DNA from: Pseudomonas sp. GV085 | GTDB taxonomy: Bacteria > Pseudomonadota > Gammaproteobacteria > Pseudomonadales > Pseudomonadaceae | Direction of reading: 5' to 3' | Assembly (NCBI RefSeq): GCF_003050925.1 | Contig: NZ_QAOV01000010.1 | Span: 62,001 to 126,000, forward strand | Length of the DNA stretch: 64,000 bases | In this document: positions 53,389 through 61,681 of the stretch, one piece after another | Layout of the letters: every line of letters starts with the position of its first letter | Position numbering within the stretch: position 1 is the first letter of the stretch | Notes under the pieces: generated by a model | What the model saw: only the letters and a program-made list of their open reading frames with translations | Told to the model about the DNA's origin: nothing | Database searches by the model: none | Made by a program: the position numbers and the translations under genes

Positions 53389-54102
53389 ATGACTGCTCTG
53401 CGCCTTCCTTTTATTCTTATGCTCGCCGGCGTTCTTGGCCTGGCGGGTTGCAGCGTTCACCAACCGGTGTCGTTGTATCAACTGGACGCTGGTAGTCCGG
53501 TTCAGCCCGCACAGAACGCGGGCATGGCGGTATTGTTGGGGCCGGTCACCGTGGCCGACTACCTGCAACGCGAAACCCTGTTGCAGCGCCAGCCCGATGG
53601 CAGCCTGCAAGCCTCGACCGACGGTCGTTGGGCAGGCAGCCTTTCGTCGGATATCGATCAGCTGCTGCTGCGTCAGGTCGCAGGTCACCTGGACAGTCAG
53701 CGCGTAGTGTTGGCCCCGGCGACAGTGGGTTTCACTCCGGATGTTCAGGTGCTGCTGACTATCACGCGCCTGGATTCGGGTGCAAAACAACCGGCGATCC
53801 TCGACGCGCAATGGCGCTTGATCGACCGTCGCGGACAGGTCCGTGACAACCGCATCATCCATTTGCAGGAACAGCATGCCGGTAGTACGGCGGCTCAGGT
53901 CCAGGCGCAGGGCGTGTTGCTGCAACGCCTGGCCGAGCAGCTGTCGGTGGCGCTCAAGCCGCTGGCCAATCAGCCACCGATCGCCGAAGTCCCGCGCAAG
54001 CCGGCAGCCAAGGCGGCAGCACCTGCGGTAGAACAGGAAAAGCAGCCGAAGATCCCGATGGCCGCGCCGGTCCGGACGGATATGGAAGTGTTCCGCTTCT
54101 GA
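53389..54102 (+). CDS. PqiC/YmbA-type ABC-transport auxiliary lipoprotein
   Basis: The 237-residue precursor has a lipobox (GLAGC) and the PqiC/DUF330 pattern SLYQLDAG, VLLGPVTVADYLQRETLLQR, GRWAGSLSSDIDQLLLRQVAGHL. The C-terminus is Ala/Pro/Lys-rich. PqiC-type lipoproteins anchor MCE lipid-transport complexes such as PqiAB to the outer membrane. No MCE or ABC gene adjoins it here, so its partners must be elsewhere. The ATG at 53389 was chosen because the signal sequence starts there. Confidence 0.82.
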   Translation: MTALRLPFILMLAGVLGLAGCSVHQPVSLYQLDAGSPVQPAQNAGMAVLLGPVTVADYLQRETLLQRQPDGSLQASTDGRWAGSLSSDIDQLLLRQVAGHLDSQRVVLAPATVGFTPDVQVLLTITRLDSGAKQPAILDAQWRLIDRRGQVRDNRIIHLQEQHAGSTAAQVQAQGVLLQRLAEQLSVALKPLANQPPIAEVPRKPAAKAAAPAVEQEKQPKIPMAAPVRTDMEVFRF

Positions 54103-54120
54103 CCCTGGATGGATTTGAAA

Positions 54121-54153
54121 CAAAGCCCGTATTGATGCGGGCTTTGTTGTTTC
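54121..54153 (+). terminator. Rho-independent terminator after the PqiC-type gene
   Basis: CAAAGCCCG and CGGGCTTTG form a 9-bp stem with an 8-base loop (54121-54146), followed by TTGTTT. Confidence 0.85.
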
Positions 54154-54188
54154 TGCAGGTTGGAGATCTTTATCGTCAGTTCCGGCCT

Positions 54189-54295
54189 CTTCGCTGGCAA
54201 GCCGGCTCCTACAGGTTTTGCGTCGTTCACAAAGTTGTGGGCTTACACTGATCCATTGTAGGAGCTGGCTTGTCGGGTCGCCGCATCGCAGCGAA
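54189..54295. repeat. Pair of REP elements, one variant
   Basis: An inverted copy, TTCGCTGGCAAGCCGGCTCC, begins at 54189. It faces a TGTAGGAGCTGGCTTGTCGG copy at 54257 that continues into GTCGCCGCATCGCAGCGA, a different palindrome from its partner. The pair is therefore a hybrid of two REP types. Confidence 0.75.
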
Positions 54296-54311
54296 AGCGT
54301 CAGAGCAGGCC

Positions 54312-54349
54312 ACAAAAAAGCCCGCAGACGATCGCTCATCTGCGGGCTT
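54312..54349 (-). terminator. Rho-independent terminator for the ahpA transcript
   Basis: AAGCCCGCAGA and TCTGCGGGCTT form an 11-bp stem (54318-54349). Read on the minus strand it is followed by a T6 run. It lies about 40 bases past the ahpA stop. Confidence 0.88.
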
Positions 54350-54365
54350 CCAGGTTCAAAGGCTA

Positions 54366-54393
54366 AAAAATCACAGCCTTCGGCAGCTCCTAC
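54366..54393. repeat. Single REP element at the end of ahpA
   Basis: ATCACAGCCTTCGGCAGCTC and CTAC (minus orientation GTAGGAGCTGCCG) is a degenerate copy of the REP type found after hldE. Its GTAGGAGC head contains the ahpA stop codon TAG on the minus strand. Confidence 0.7.
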
Positions 54394-55913
54394 GCCCGAC
54401 GCTCATGCATCCGCGCCAATTGCCTTTCCAGCATTGATGGATACGGCTCCATCAACCGTTCCACGCAGCACGCGCCCTCTGGGCTGGCAATCGGGCGGAT
54501 CCGTGCACGCTGGCGGATCAACGCGTCGTCACTGATCTTGCGCTCCACCAGCAGCAGGTTGCGGCTGTGTTGCGACAGGGCCAGGGCGTCCTGGGCGGAG
54601 TCGGTCAGCAGCAGGTCGATCTGGCTCAGGCCGAACAGTTCGTCACCGAGGGTCAGGCCCAGCTGCAATTGCAGGGTGATGCCGCTGTCCGCGACTTCGA
54701 TCTGCAACTGGTGGCCCAGGGCTCGCAGCAGCTCGCCACAGCAAATGGCGTTGGTCAGGTAATCGTCGCCGCTGTCTTCGGTGTGGAACAGCATCAGCGT
54801 GCTGCCATCGTTCAAGGTCTCCACTTCGCCCTGATACAGGGAAGCGGCCTGGTCGAGGCAGTCGCGATAGCGTTCGAGCAGTTCTTCAAGGCGCGCCCGC
54901 GGCAGGCGTCGCAGTTGTTCCTGGGAGCCCAGTTGCACGGCCAGTACGGCGCTGTGCTGCGGCACGTTGGATACCACGGGTTTGGCCACCGGTTTGGTCG
55001 CGCTGTCTGCCGAAACATCGAGCAAGTCGGCAAAGGCATCGTCGTCATCATCGTCTTCGACTGTGCTGACAATGCGCCGTGGCGCGGCTTTCATTGCGGC
55101 CATCGGACGAGTTTCATCGAAACTTGGATCGCGCAGGTTGCGCACTTCGAAACCCGGTTCGGCATCGTCGTAATCGCTGTCGTCGAGCTCAGGCTCAGGC
55201 TCAGGTTCCGGCTCGACGGGTTCCGGTGCGTAACTCGCGTGAAGCTGGCGCGCCAGGTCGCCGATCTCGTCATTACGCTCGGTGGCCGGGGTGTGTTCGT
55301 CGATGTTGCGCAACCACACCCGCAGTTGCAGCAGCGGCGTCGAGAGATAGCGGCCCATACGCAAGCTCAAGGCCAGGGACAAAGCCAGCAGGATCGCGCT
55401 CAGAATGCCCATGCTTTGCAGGCTGATGGTCATCGGCTGCTGGAACTGATCCATGTCCAGGCTGATGCGCAGCTGGCCAGCCGTCACGTCCTGGAAAGTG
55501 ATCTTGCTCTGGTAGATGCCCTCGGCTTCGCCCAGCAGGCCGTGTTTGGGGCGCTGACCGGCTTCGGCAAGGATGCGGTTATCCATGCTGTAGATGGCTG
55601 CGTGCGCCACCAGCTTGTTCTTGGTCAGGTTGTTGAGCAGCACGTTGAGGCTGAGGATGTCGTTGGACACCAACAGCTCGGTGGCCGAGGTGGCCGTCTG
55701 CGTAGTCAGGCTTTCGCCCAGCGCATCCGCCTGCTCGTGCATGGCCTGCTTGAACTGCAAGCCCATCACACCGGCATAGATGACCAGGGCCAGGGCGACC
55801 AGGATCACGTTATGGCTGGCGATGCGCAATGCAATCGGTACACGGCGGTGGCGCAGTGCCCGGAAGATCAGCAGGAAGAAGTTATCGGTTTTTACTGGCG
55901 TGGGCCGGTTCAC
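54390..55913 (-). CDS. ahpA: AhpA/YtjB-family inner membrane protein
   Basis: The 507-residue protein has two transmembrane segments (about 34-52 and 160-182) around a periplasmic domain of the YtjB/SMP type. A HAMP-like segment follows (RYLSTPLLQLRVWLRNIDEHTP). Next come an acidic low-complexity linker (EPVEPEPEPEPELDDSDYDD) and a C-terminal cytoplasmic domain (about 310-480, AVLAVQLGSQEQLRRL...DGSTLMLFHTED) that resembles a degenerate class III cyclase fold. The gene next to serB in E. coli (ytjB) and PAO1 (PA4961) is the same family; its function is unknown. It is divergent from serB. Confidence 0.78.
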   Translation of the reverse strand: MNRPTPVKTDNFFLLIFRALRHRRVPIALRIASHNVILVALALVIYAGVMGLQFKQAMHEQADALGESLTTQTATSATELLVSNDILSLNVLLNNLTKNKLVAHAAIYSMDNRILAEAGQRPKHGLLGEAEGIYQSKITFQDVTAGQLRISLDMDQFQQPMTISLQSMGILSAILLALSLALSLRMGRYLSTPLLQLRVWLRNIDEHTPATERNDEIGDLARQLHASYAPEPVEPEPEPEPELDDSDYDDAEPGFEVRNLRDPSFDETRPMAAMKAAPRRIVSTVEDDDDDDAFADLLDVSADSATKPVAKPVVSNVPQHSAVLAVQLGSQEQLRRLPRARLEELLERYRDCLDQAASLYQGEVETLNDGSTLMLFHTEDSGDDYLTNAICCGELLRALGHQLQIEVADSGITLQLQLGLTLGDELFGLSQIDLLLTDSAQDALALSQHSRNLLLVERKISDDALIRQRARIRPIASPEGACCVERLMEPYPSMLERQLARMHERRA

Positions 55914-56048
55914 TTGAGCTCGGCTCTTTTGTCCGTGAAGTTGACGCGCAGTATAGCGACAGGCCCTAGGCCGTCAAAGCGCTCGCGGTGCCCGATGGTC
56001 ACTGAAAGTGGGTAGAATGCGTTTTTTTTCCACCTGCGGGGGTGCGCC

Positions 56049-57263
56049 TTGCGCGAAATCGTCCTGATAAACATCACGGGAGTCGACCGTCCGGGTCTGA
56101 CTGCGGCCATTACCGGCGTTCTGGCCCAGGGTGGTGTGAACATTCTCGACATCGGTCAGGCGGTGATCCACGACACCTTGTCGTTCGGCATCCTGGTTGA
56201 AATTCCCGACACCGAACAAGGCAAATCCGTGCTCAAGGACATCCTGTTCAAGGGGTACGAGCTCGATCAACAGGTGCGTTTCACGCCGGTGTCCGAAGAG
56301 GATTACCAGCAGTGGGTCGGCAACCAGGGTAAAAAACGCCACATCGTGACCCTGTTGACCCGCAAGGTGACAGCCGGGCAGTTGCAGGCCGTGAGTTCGA
56401 TCACCGCCAAATATGGCCTGAACATCGACCACATCGATCGTCTTTCCGGGCGTATGCCGCTGGATACGCCGGCCGACAAGGGCAAGGGTTGCATCGAGTT
56501 TTCCGTGCGTGGCGAGGCGGCTGATCCGCAGGCGCTGCGTGCCGAATTCCTCAGCGTTGCCCAGGAACTGAACGTCGACATCGCCTTCCAGGAAGATTCG
56601 CTGTTCCGGCGCAACCGTCGCCTGGCGGTGTTCGACATGGACTCGACGCTGATCGAAGCCGAAGTGATCGATGAACTGGCCAAGGCTGCAGGCGTCGGCG
56701 ACAAAGTGTCGGAAATCACCGAGCGGGCAATGGCCGGTGAACTGGATTTCCGTGCCAGCTTCAAGGAGCGCCTGGCCTTGCTCAAAGGGCTGGACGTCAA
56801 TGTGCTGGACTCCATCGGCGCCTCGCTACGCCTGACCGAAGGCGCTGAAACCTTGTTCGCCGAACTCAAGCGCCTGGGCTACAAGACCGCGATTCTGTCG
56901 GGCGGCTTCACCTACTTCGCCAAGCAATTGCAGGCCAAGCTGGGTATCGACTACGTGTTCGCCAACGAACTGGAAGTGGTCGACGGCAAAGTCACCGGCG
57001 TGGCGGTCGAGCCGATTGTCGATGCGCAGCGCAAGGCCGATTTGCTGAAGGAACTGGCACACAAGGAAGGCTTGCGCCTTGAGCAGACCATTGCGGTCGG
57101 CGACGGTGCCAACGACCTGCCGATGCTGGCGATTGCCGGGTTGGGCGTGGCATTCCGCGCCAAGCCGCTGGTCAAGCAGTCGGCCAAGCAGGCGATTTCG
57201 ACCCTGGGTCTGGATGGTGTGTTGTACCTGCTGGGCTTCCGTGATCGCGACGGGCAGCTCTAA
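56049..57263 (+). CDS. serB: Phosphoserine phosphatase SerB with N-terminal ACT domains
   Basis: SerB catalyses the last step of serine synthesis. The 404 residues comprise two ACT-type regulatory domains (about 1-85 and 95-180) and a HAD phosphatase. The nucleophile motif is DMDSTLIEAEVIDE near residue 200; LSGGFTYF and VGDGANDLPML supply HAD motifs II and IV. Translation starts at a TTG (56049). Its length matches the long SerB of pseudomonads and mycobacteria. Confidence 0.96.
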   Translation: MREIVLINITGVDRPGLTAAITGVLAQGGVNILDIGQAVIHDTLSFGILVEIPDTEQGKSVLKDILFKGYELDQQVRFTPVSEEDYQQWVGNQGKKRHIVTLLTRKVTAGQLQAVSSITAKYGLNIDHIDRLSGRMPLDTPADKGKGCIEFSVRGEAADPQALRAEFLSVAQELNVDIAFQEDSLFRRNRRLAVFDMDSTLIEAEVIDELAKAAGVGDKVSEITERAMAGELDFRASFKERLALLKGLDVNVLDSIGASLRLTEGAETLFAELKRLGYKTAILSGGFTYFAKQLQAKLGIDYVFANELEVVDGKVTGVAVEPIVDAQRKADLLKELAHKEGLRLEQTIAVGDGANDLPMLAIAGLGVAFRAKPLVKQSAKQAISTLGLDGVLYLLGFRDRDGQL

Positions 57264-57269
57264 AACAAC

Positions 57270-57369
57270 TGTAGGAGCGAGCCTGCTCGCGATGGACGTT
57301 AACGATGACGCGGGCTTTCTGAATGCACGCGTCGCCTATTCACTCATCGCGAGCAGGCTCGCTCCTACA
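57270..57369. repeat. Inverted pair of REP elements (CGAGC type)
   Basis: TGTAGGAGCGAGCCTGCTCG at 57270 and its inverted copy ending at 57369 enclose about 50 bases. The inner spacer (GGACGTTAACGATGACGCGG) is close to that of the pair after glnE, so the unit seems to move as a whole. It lies between convergent serB and psd. Confidence 0.9.
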
Positions 57370-57383
57370 GGTTTGCGTACAAA

Positions 57384-58244
57384 TCAGGCCTTCGGTGAGC
57401 CCATGCCCTGACCCATCTGCACCGCTGTACCAGCGGTCATTTCTTCAGCCCACTTCACTTGATCCGGCCCGAACAGCACGACAGCGGTCGAGCCCAGCTT
57501 GAAGCGACCCAGTTCTGCGCCTTTTTCCAGGTGGATCGGTGCGCGTGCGGCTTCGTCGTAGCGGAAGGTTTTCAGCTCGCGCTTCGGCGGCGTCACCAGA
57601 CCGGCCCAGACGGTTTCAATCGAAGCCACGATCATCGCACCCACCAGCACCACGGCCATCGGCCCGCGCTCGGTGTCGAAAATGCACGCCACGCGCTCGT
57701 TGCGGGCAAACAATTCCGGAACGTTTTCAGCGGTGGTCTGGTTGACCGAGAACAGGCGACCCGGGATGTAGACCATCTCGCGCAGGGTGCCGGCCAGTGG
57801 CATGTGCACGCGGTGATAGTCCTTCGGCGACAGGTAGATGGTCGCGAAGTCACCGCCCATGAACGGCGCGGCGTTTGCCGCATCGCCACCCAACAGTTCC
57901 AGCACGCTGAAGCTGTGGCCCTTGGCCTGGAACACGCGGCCGTGCTCGATCGGGCCGAGCTGGCTGATCGCGCCGTCGGCCGGGCTGAGGATTGCGCCCG
58001 GGGTTTCGTCCAGCGGACGGGCACCGTCTTTCAGTGCGCGGGTGAAGAACGCGTTGAAGTGTTCGTAGGCGGTCAGGTCTTCGACCAGCGCCTGGGACAT
58101 ATCCACCTGATAACGCTTGGCGAACCAGGCGGTAAAGGCGTTCTTGAACCAGCGCACGCGGCATTCGGCGATACAGCCGGCCATTCGCGAGAGCAAGTTG
58201 TGGGGCAGCAGGTACTGGCTGACGATAAACAGACGCTTGTTCAT
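57384..58244 (-). CDS. psd: Phosphatidylserine decarboxylase proenzyme
   Basis: Psd makes phosphatidylethanolamine from phosphatidylserine at the inner membrane. The 286-residue proenzyme has the self-cleavage motif L250-G251-S252-T253 in FKLGSTAVV; cleavage before S252 forms the pyruvoyl group. HRVHMPLAG and FSVNQTTAENVPELFARNER are further family blocks. The gene is 18 bases downstream of rhdA. PAO1 has fimX between serB and psd; no such gene is present here. Confidence 0.97.
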   Translation of the reverse strand: MNKRLFIVSQYLLPHNLLSRMAGCIAECRVRWFKNAFTAWFAKRYQVDMSQALVEDLTAYEHFNAFFTRALKDGARPLDETPGAILSPADGAISQLGPIEHGRVFQAKGHSFSVLELLGGDAANAAPFMGGDFATIYLSPKDYHRVHMPLAGTLREMVYIPGRLFSVNQTTAENVPELFARNERVACIFDTERGPMAVVLVGAMIVASIETVWAGLVTPPKRELKTFRYDEAARAPIHLEKGAELGRFKLGSTAVVLFGPDQVKWAEEMTAGTAVQMGQGMGSPKA

Positions 58245-58262
58245 TAACTGTCCTTAAAAACC

Positions 58263-59078
58263 TTAAATCTCTACGGGCGTGTCGGGATGGTTACCCCATT
58301 CGCCCCAGGAGCCGGCGTAGCCTTTGACCCGCGGATAACCGAGAGCCTTGGCCACCAGATAGGTGAAGCCAGAACGATGGTGGGTCTGGCAGTGGGTAAT
58401 CACTTCTTTGTCTTTGCTGATCCCGAGTTGTTCGAGGATCTGCTGCATGTCGGTGCGGATGCGCAACTGGCGCGCCTGATCCATGCCGGCGGTCCATTCG
58501 AAATTGACCGCGCCGGGAATGTGCCCGCCCTTGGCTGCGAGCACTTTCTCGCCGGAGTACTCCAGCGGGCCGCGAGCATCCCAGATTGCCAGGTCGGCGG
58601 CGCCGAGTCGGCTTTGCAGGTATTCGCGGGTGGCGGTGGGCTCATCATGCAAGGTCAGTGAAACCGGGCCACCCACGGACGGCGGGATCTGGATCGACAT
58701 GGGCAAACCCTCTGCCAGCCAGGCCGGCAGGCCGCCATTTATATAGTGGTACTTGCTGTGGCCGATGACATCCAGCAGCCAGATGAAGCGCCCGGCCCAA
58801 CCGCCGCCTTCGTCGTCATACACCACGTAGACCGCGTTGGGGTTGTGTCCCAGCTCACCAAACAGCGCTTCGAGAGCTGCCTGCGGGGGCATCAGCCCCG
58901 GGGCGGGGGCCTGGCCGAGCTGCGTGCGTTTCGGTTCGACAAAGCGCGCGCCGGGAATGTGCCCTTCGGCGTAGCGGGCGGCACTGGTCAAGTCCACCAG
59001 AATCAGTTCGCGGGCGTCGAGGCGAGGGAGCAAGTCGCTCGGCTCGATCACCAGCGGCAAGCCAGAGAAGTCAGACAT
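58263..59078 (-). CDS. rhdA: Thiosulfate:cyanide sulfurtransferase (rhodanese) RhdA
   Basis: The 271-residue protein has two rhodanese domains, the first inactive and the second with the active-site loop HCQTHHRS around C230. This exact loop, with two histidines, is the hallmark of Azotobacter and Pseudomonas RhdA. It moves sulfane sulfur from thiosulfate to cyanide or other acceptors. The ATG at 59078 has GGAG seven bases upstream; an ATG at 59096 is less likely. Confidence 0.96.
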   Translation of the reverse strand: MSDFSGLPLVIEPSDLLPRLDARELILVDLTSAARYAEGHIPGARFVEPKRTQLGQAPAPGLMPPQAALEALFGELGHNPNAVYVVYDDEGGGWAGRFIWLLDVIGHSKYHYINGGLPAWLAEGLPMSIQIPPSVGGPVSLTLHDEPTATREYLQSRLGAADLAIWDARGPLEYSGEKVLAAKGGHIPGAVNFEWTAGMDQARQLRIRTDMQQILEQLGISKDKEVITHCQTHHRSGFTYLVAKALGYPRVKGYAGSWGEWGNHPDTPVEI

Positions 59079-59120
59079 GTGAGGTCTCCAGAGCACAAAA
59101 GGGAGGATTGTAGCGCAGCC

Positions 59121-60659
59121 TTATTGGCCACGGTGGCTAAAGCTGTGCAGGGCTTTCTCGATGCACTGCGCGGTTTTGCCGAAGGCCTGTACGGAAACTT
59201 CCGAAAACGGTCCGCCGCCCTGGTCCGCCACGACGATCATGATCACCCGGCCATTGTTGACCAGCGAGCGCAGCAGCAGATGTTCGCCGCTGAACTGCGA
59301 ACGCAGACTGTTGGGCAGCAGGGCCGAGAATTGCACGTTGTTGGCTGGCGTCAGGCGCACCTGGGCCTGTTGCGCGAGCAGGCGTTGCAACACGTTGCTC
59401 TGGCTGACCACGAAGTTCAACCCGGCCGCTTCCTTCGGCAGACCGGCCGTCTGGTGCACGCGCAGGTTGGCATGAGTGCGGTCGGCCATCAGGATCATCA
59501 CCCGACGCATGCCGCAGGCCACGAGGGCGTCCCGGGCGGCGATGGTCAGGTGCATGGCATTGGTGAAACGACTCGGCTCGACCAGCAATTCGGCGCATTG
59601 TTTGCGCCACTTCACCAGGTCTTCGGCGGTGGGTGCCGCTGCCGGCAGCAAGCCTGCGTGGACACGGTTCATGCCCCACGGCCAAATCAGCGATTCGGCA
59701 GGGTGCCAGAGGTCGGGCATGGCGTGTTGGCGTGCGCTGTTGGCGGCTTGCTGGTGCAGTTGCTGTTGCACCTCGTCCATCGGCATTTGCAGGTAAAGGC
59801 TGGTCAGGAATTGCCAGCGCTCACTGTGCGGGCTGTTCCAGGCGTGTTGCGCCGACAGCGCCAGCCCGTTGGCCAGTAGCACTGTGTTGGCCGGCTGATT
59901 GAGCCAGCGACGCAGGGTCGGATCGTCATCGAGACGGTTCTGCTGGCGCAGTGGATGCTCACTGTCACGGGCGATGCGCAGGACTTTCACCAGTTCCCGC
60001 TGCTCGGTGAGCAACAGGCGATAACCCTGCTGCACCCAGATCGGCAATCGCCAGACCTCCACCAGCGCCTGGCCGATGTCCAGCAGGCGTACACCAAACA
60101 ATTGCTGTTCGACTTTGCGTGCCGACTCACCTTTATGGATGACCCGCAGCTCCCACTCTTCGAGCAGTTTCGGATGGGTCAGCGCCAACGGCCACAGAGG
60201 CGAAAGAAACAGCAGGCTGCCCCAGTGGATGTCCTGCCACAGGCGCGCCAGGCGACTGGCAAAAAAACCGTTGGCTTGTTGCGTGGCGTGCTGGCTGATC
60301 ATCTGCAGCTGACGCAAGGCTTTGGGAATCTCGCACTGGGGTTCGGCGGGCAGGCGCGCGAGCAGTTCTTCGGTGCGTTTGAGGCCGAGGCGATTGATCG
60401 CGACCTCAAGGTTTTCCGCAGGCTCGGCCATGCCGCCGTGAGTGTGCCGGTTGGCTTCGCGAATCACGCTCAAGGCCAGGGCCGGACTGCCTTGCATCAA
60501 GTCAGCGATATCGCGCAGCGAGCTGCGATTGTCGCGGATGGCTTTGCAGACACGGTCGTGGCTGGCTTGCGGGACGGGAAGACGTACGCCGTCGAGCAGC
60601 TTGACCCAGCCTTCGAGCGTCGTTGGTTTTTGCGTTGGAACGTTCGTTTCGTTAACCAT
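59121..60659 (-). CDS. HDOD-domain signalling protein
   Basis: The 512-residue protein has an N-terminal HDOD domain (about 10-230: LPVPQASHDRVCKAIRDNRSSLRDIADLMQGSPALALSVIREANR). A longer C-terminal region ends in a GAF-like segment (MILMADRTHANLRVHQTAG, HLLLRSLVNNGRVIMIVVADQGGGPF). HDOD domains are non-catalytic HD relatives used in signalling. PAO1 PA4955 is at the same place. It is divergent from motAB, with 167 bases between that hold a sigma-28 promoter, which suggests but does not prove a motility link. Confidence 0.85.
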   Translation of the reverse strand: MVNETNVPTQKPTTLEGWVKLLDGVRLPVPQASHDRVCKAIRDNRSSLRDIADLMQGSPALALSVIREANRHTHGGMAEPAENLEVAINRLGLKRTEELLARLPAEPQCEIPKALRQLQMISQHATQQANGFFASRLARLWQDIHWGSLLFLSPLWPLALTHPKLLEEWELRVIHKGESARKVEQQLFGVRLLDIGQALVEVWRLPIWVQQGYRLLLTEQRELVKVLRIARDSEHPLRQQNRLDDDPTLRRWLNQPANTVLLANGLALSAQHAWNSPHSERWQFLTSLYLQMPMDEVQQQLHQQAANSARQHAMPDLWHPAESLIWPWGMNRVHAGLLPAAAPTAEDLVKWRKQCAELLVEPSRFTNAMHLTIAARDALVACGMRRVMILMADRTHANLRVHQTAGLPKEAAGLNFVVSQSNVLQRLLAQQAQVRLTPANNVQFSALLPNSLRSQFSGEHLLLRSLVNNGRVIMIVVADQGGGPFSEVSVQAFGKTAQCIEKALHSFSHRGQ

Positions 60660-60730
60660 GGTGGGAGGCGATCATCGTCAACATTACCTGGGCCCGGATG
60701 GGGTCAAATCAGTTTTTCGCCTGAACGGCC

Positions 60731-60757
60731 TATAGTCTGGCGCAGTTTTGCCGATAA
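60731..60757 (+). promoter_or_regulatory. FliA (sigma-28) promoter for motAB
   Basis: TATA (60731-60734), a 15-base spacer and GCCGATAA (60750-60757) match the sigma-28 consensus TAAA-N15-GCCGATAA in 11 of 12 bases with exact spacing. It lies 70 bases before the motA start. Confidence 0.85.
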
Positions 60758-60826
60758 GTAGAAGAAGAGATTTTTTAACTTCCGAATATGACCTTGAACC
60801 CGACTCAGTAAGTGCTCCCCTAACCT

Positions 60827-61678
60827 ATGGCTAAAATTATCGGCATCATCGTCGTATTCGCGAGCGTGCTTGGCGGATACGTGCTTTCCCACGGCAAGAT
60901 TGCCGCCCTGATCCAGCCTTTCGAGGTCATGATCATCGGCGGTGCCGCCCTCGGCGCATTCTTGCAGGCCAACCCCGGCCACATGACGATGCACGTGCTC
61001 AAGAAGTCCCTGAGCATGTTCGGCTCGCGTTTCAATCATGGCTTCTACCTTGAAGTGCTGGGCCTGATCTACGAGATCCTCAACAAGAGCCGCCGCGAAG
61101 GCATGATGGCCATCGAAGGCGACATCGAAGATGCCGCCGCGAGCCCGATCTTCGCCAAGTACCCGACTGTTCTCAAGGACGAGCGCATGACCGCGTTCAT
61201 CTGCGATTACCTGCGCATCATGTCCTCCGGCAACATGGCTCCGCACGAGCTGGAAGGCTTGTTCGACATGGAACTGTTCAGCCTCAAGGAAGACCTGGAA
61301 CACCCATCCCACGCCGTGAACGGCATCGCCGACGCCATGCCCGGTTTCGGTATAGTCGCGGCGGTACTGGGGATCGTGGTGACCATGGCTTCGCTGGGGG
61401 AGGGCGATCAGAAATCTATCGGCCTGCACGTGGGTGCGGCACTGGTGGGGACCTTCTTCGGTATTCTCGCCGCCTACGGCTTCTTCGGCCCGCTGGCCCA
61501 TTCCCTGGCCCACGATGCCAAGGAGGAACTGAACGTCTACGAAGCCATCAAGGCCTCGCTGGTGGCTTCGGCTTCCGGCATGCCGCCATCGCTGGCCGTG
61601 GAGTTCGGACGCAAGGTGCTGTACCCGGCGCACCGTCCAAGCTTCGCCGAGCTGGAACAAGCGGTTCGCGGTCGTTAA
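60827..61678 (+). CDS. motA: Flagellar motor stator protein MotA
   Basis: MotA forms the proton-driven stator with MotB. The 283 residues have four membrane segments (KIIGIIVVFASVLGGYVLSHG; EVMIIGGAALGAFL; GFGIVAAVLGIVVTM; LVGTFFGILAAYGFFGPLA). A cytoplasmic loop, SRREGMMAIEGDIED, carries the charged residues that contact FliG. The start is three codons before IIGIIVV and the gene is four bases from motB. Confidence 0.97.
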   Translation: MAKIIGIIVVFASVLGGYVLSHGKIAALIQPFEVMIIGGAALGAFLQANPGHMTMHVLKKSLSMFGSRFNHGFYLEVLGLIYEILNKSRREGMMAIEGDIEDAAASPIFAKYPTVLKDERMTAFICDYLRIMSSGNMAPHELEGLFDMELFSLKEDLEHPSHAVNGIADAMPGFGIVAAVLGIVVTMASLGEGDQKSIGLHVGAALVGTFFGILAAYGFFGPLAHSLAHDAKEELNVYEAIKASLVASASGMPPSLAVEFGRKVLYPAHRPSFAELEQAVRGR

Positions 61679-61681
61679 GTT

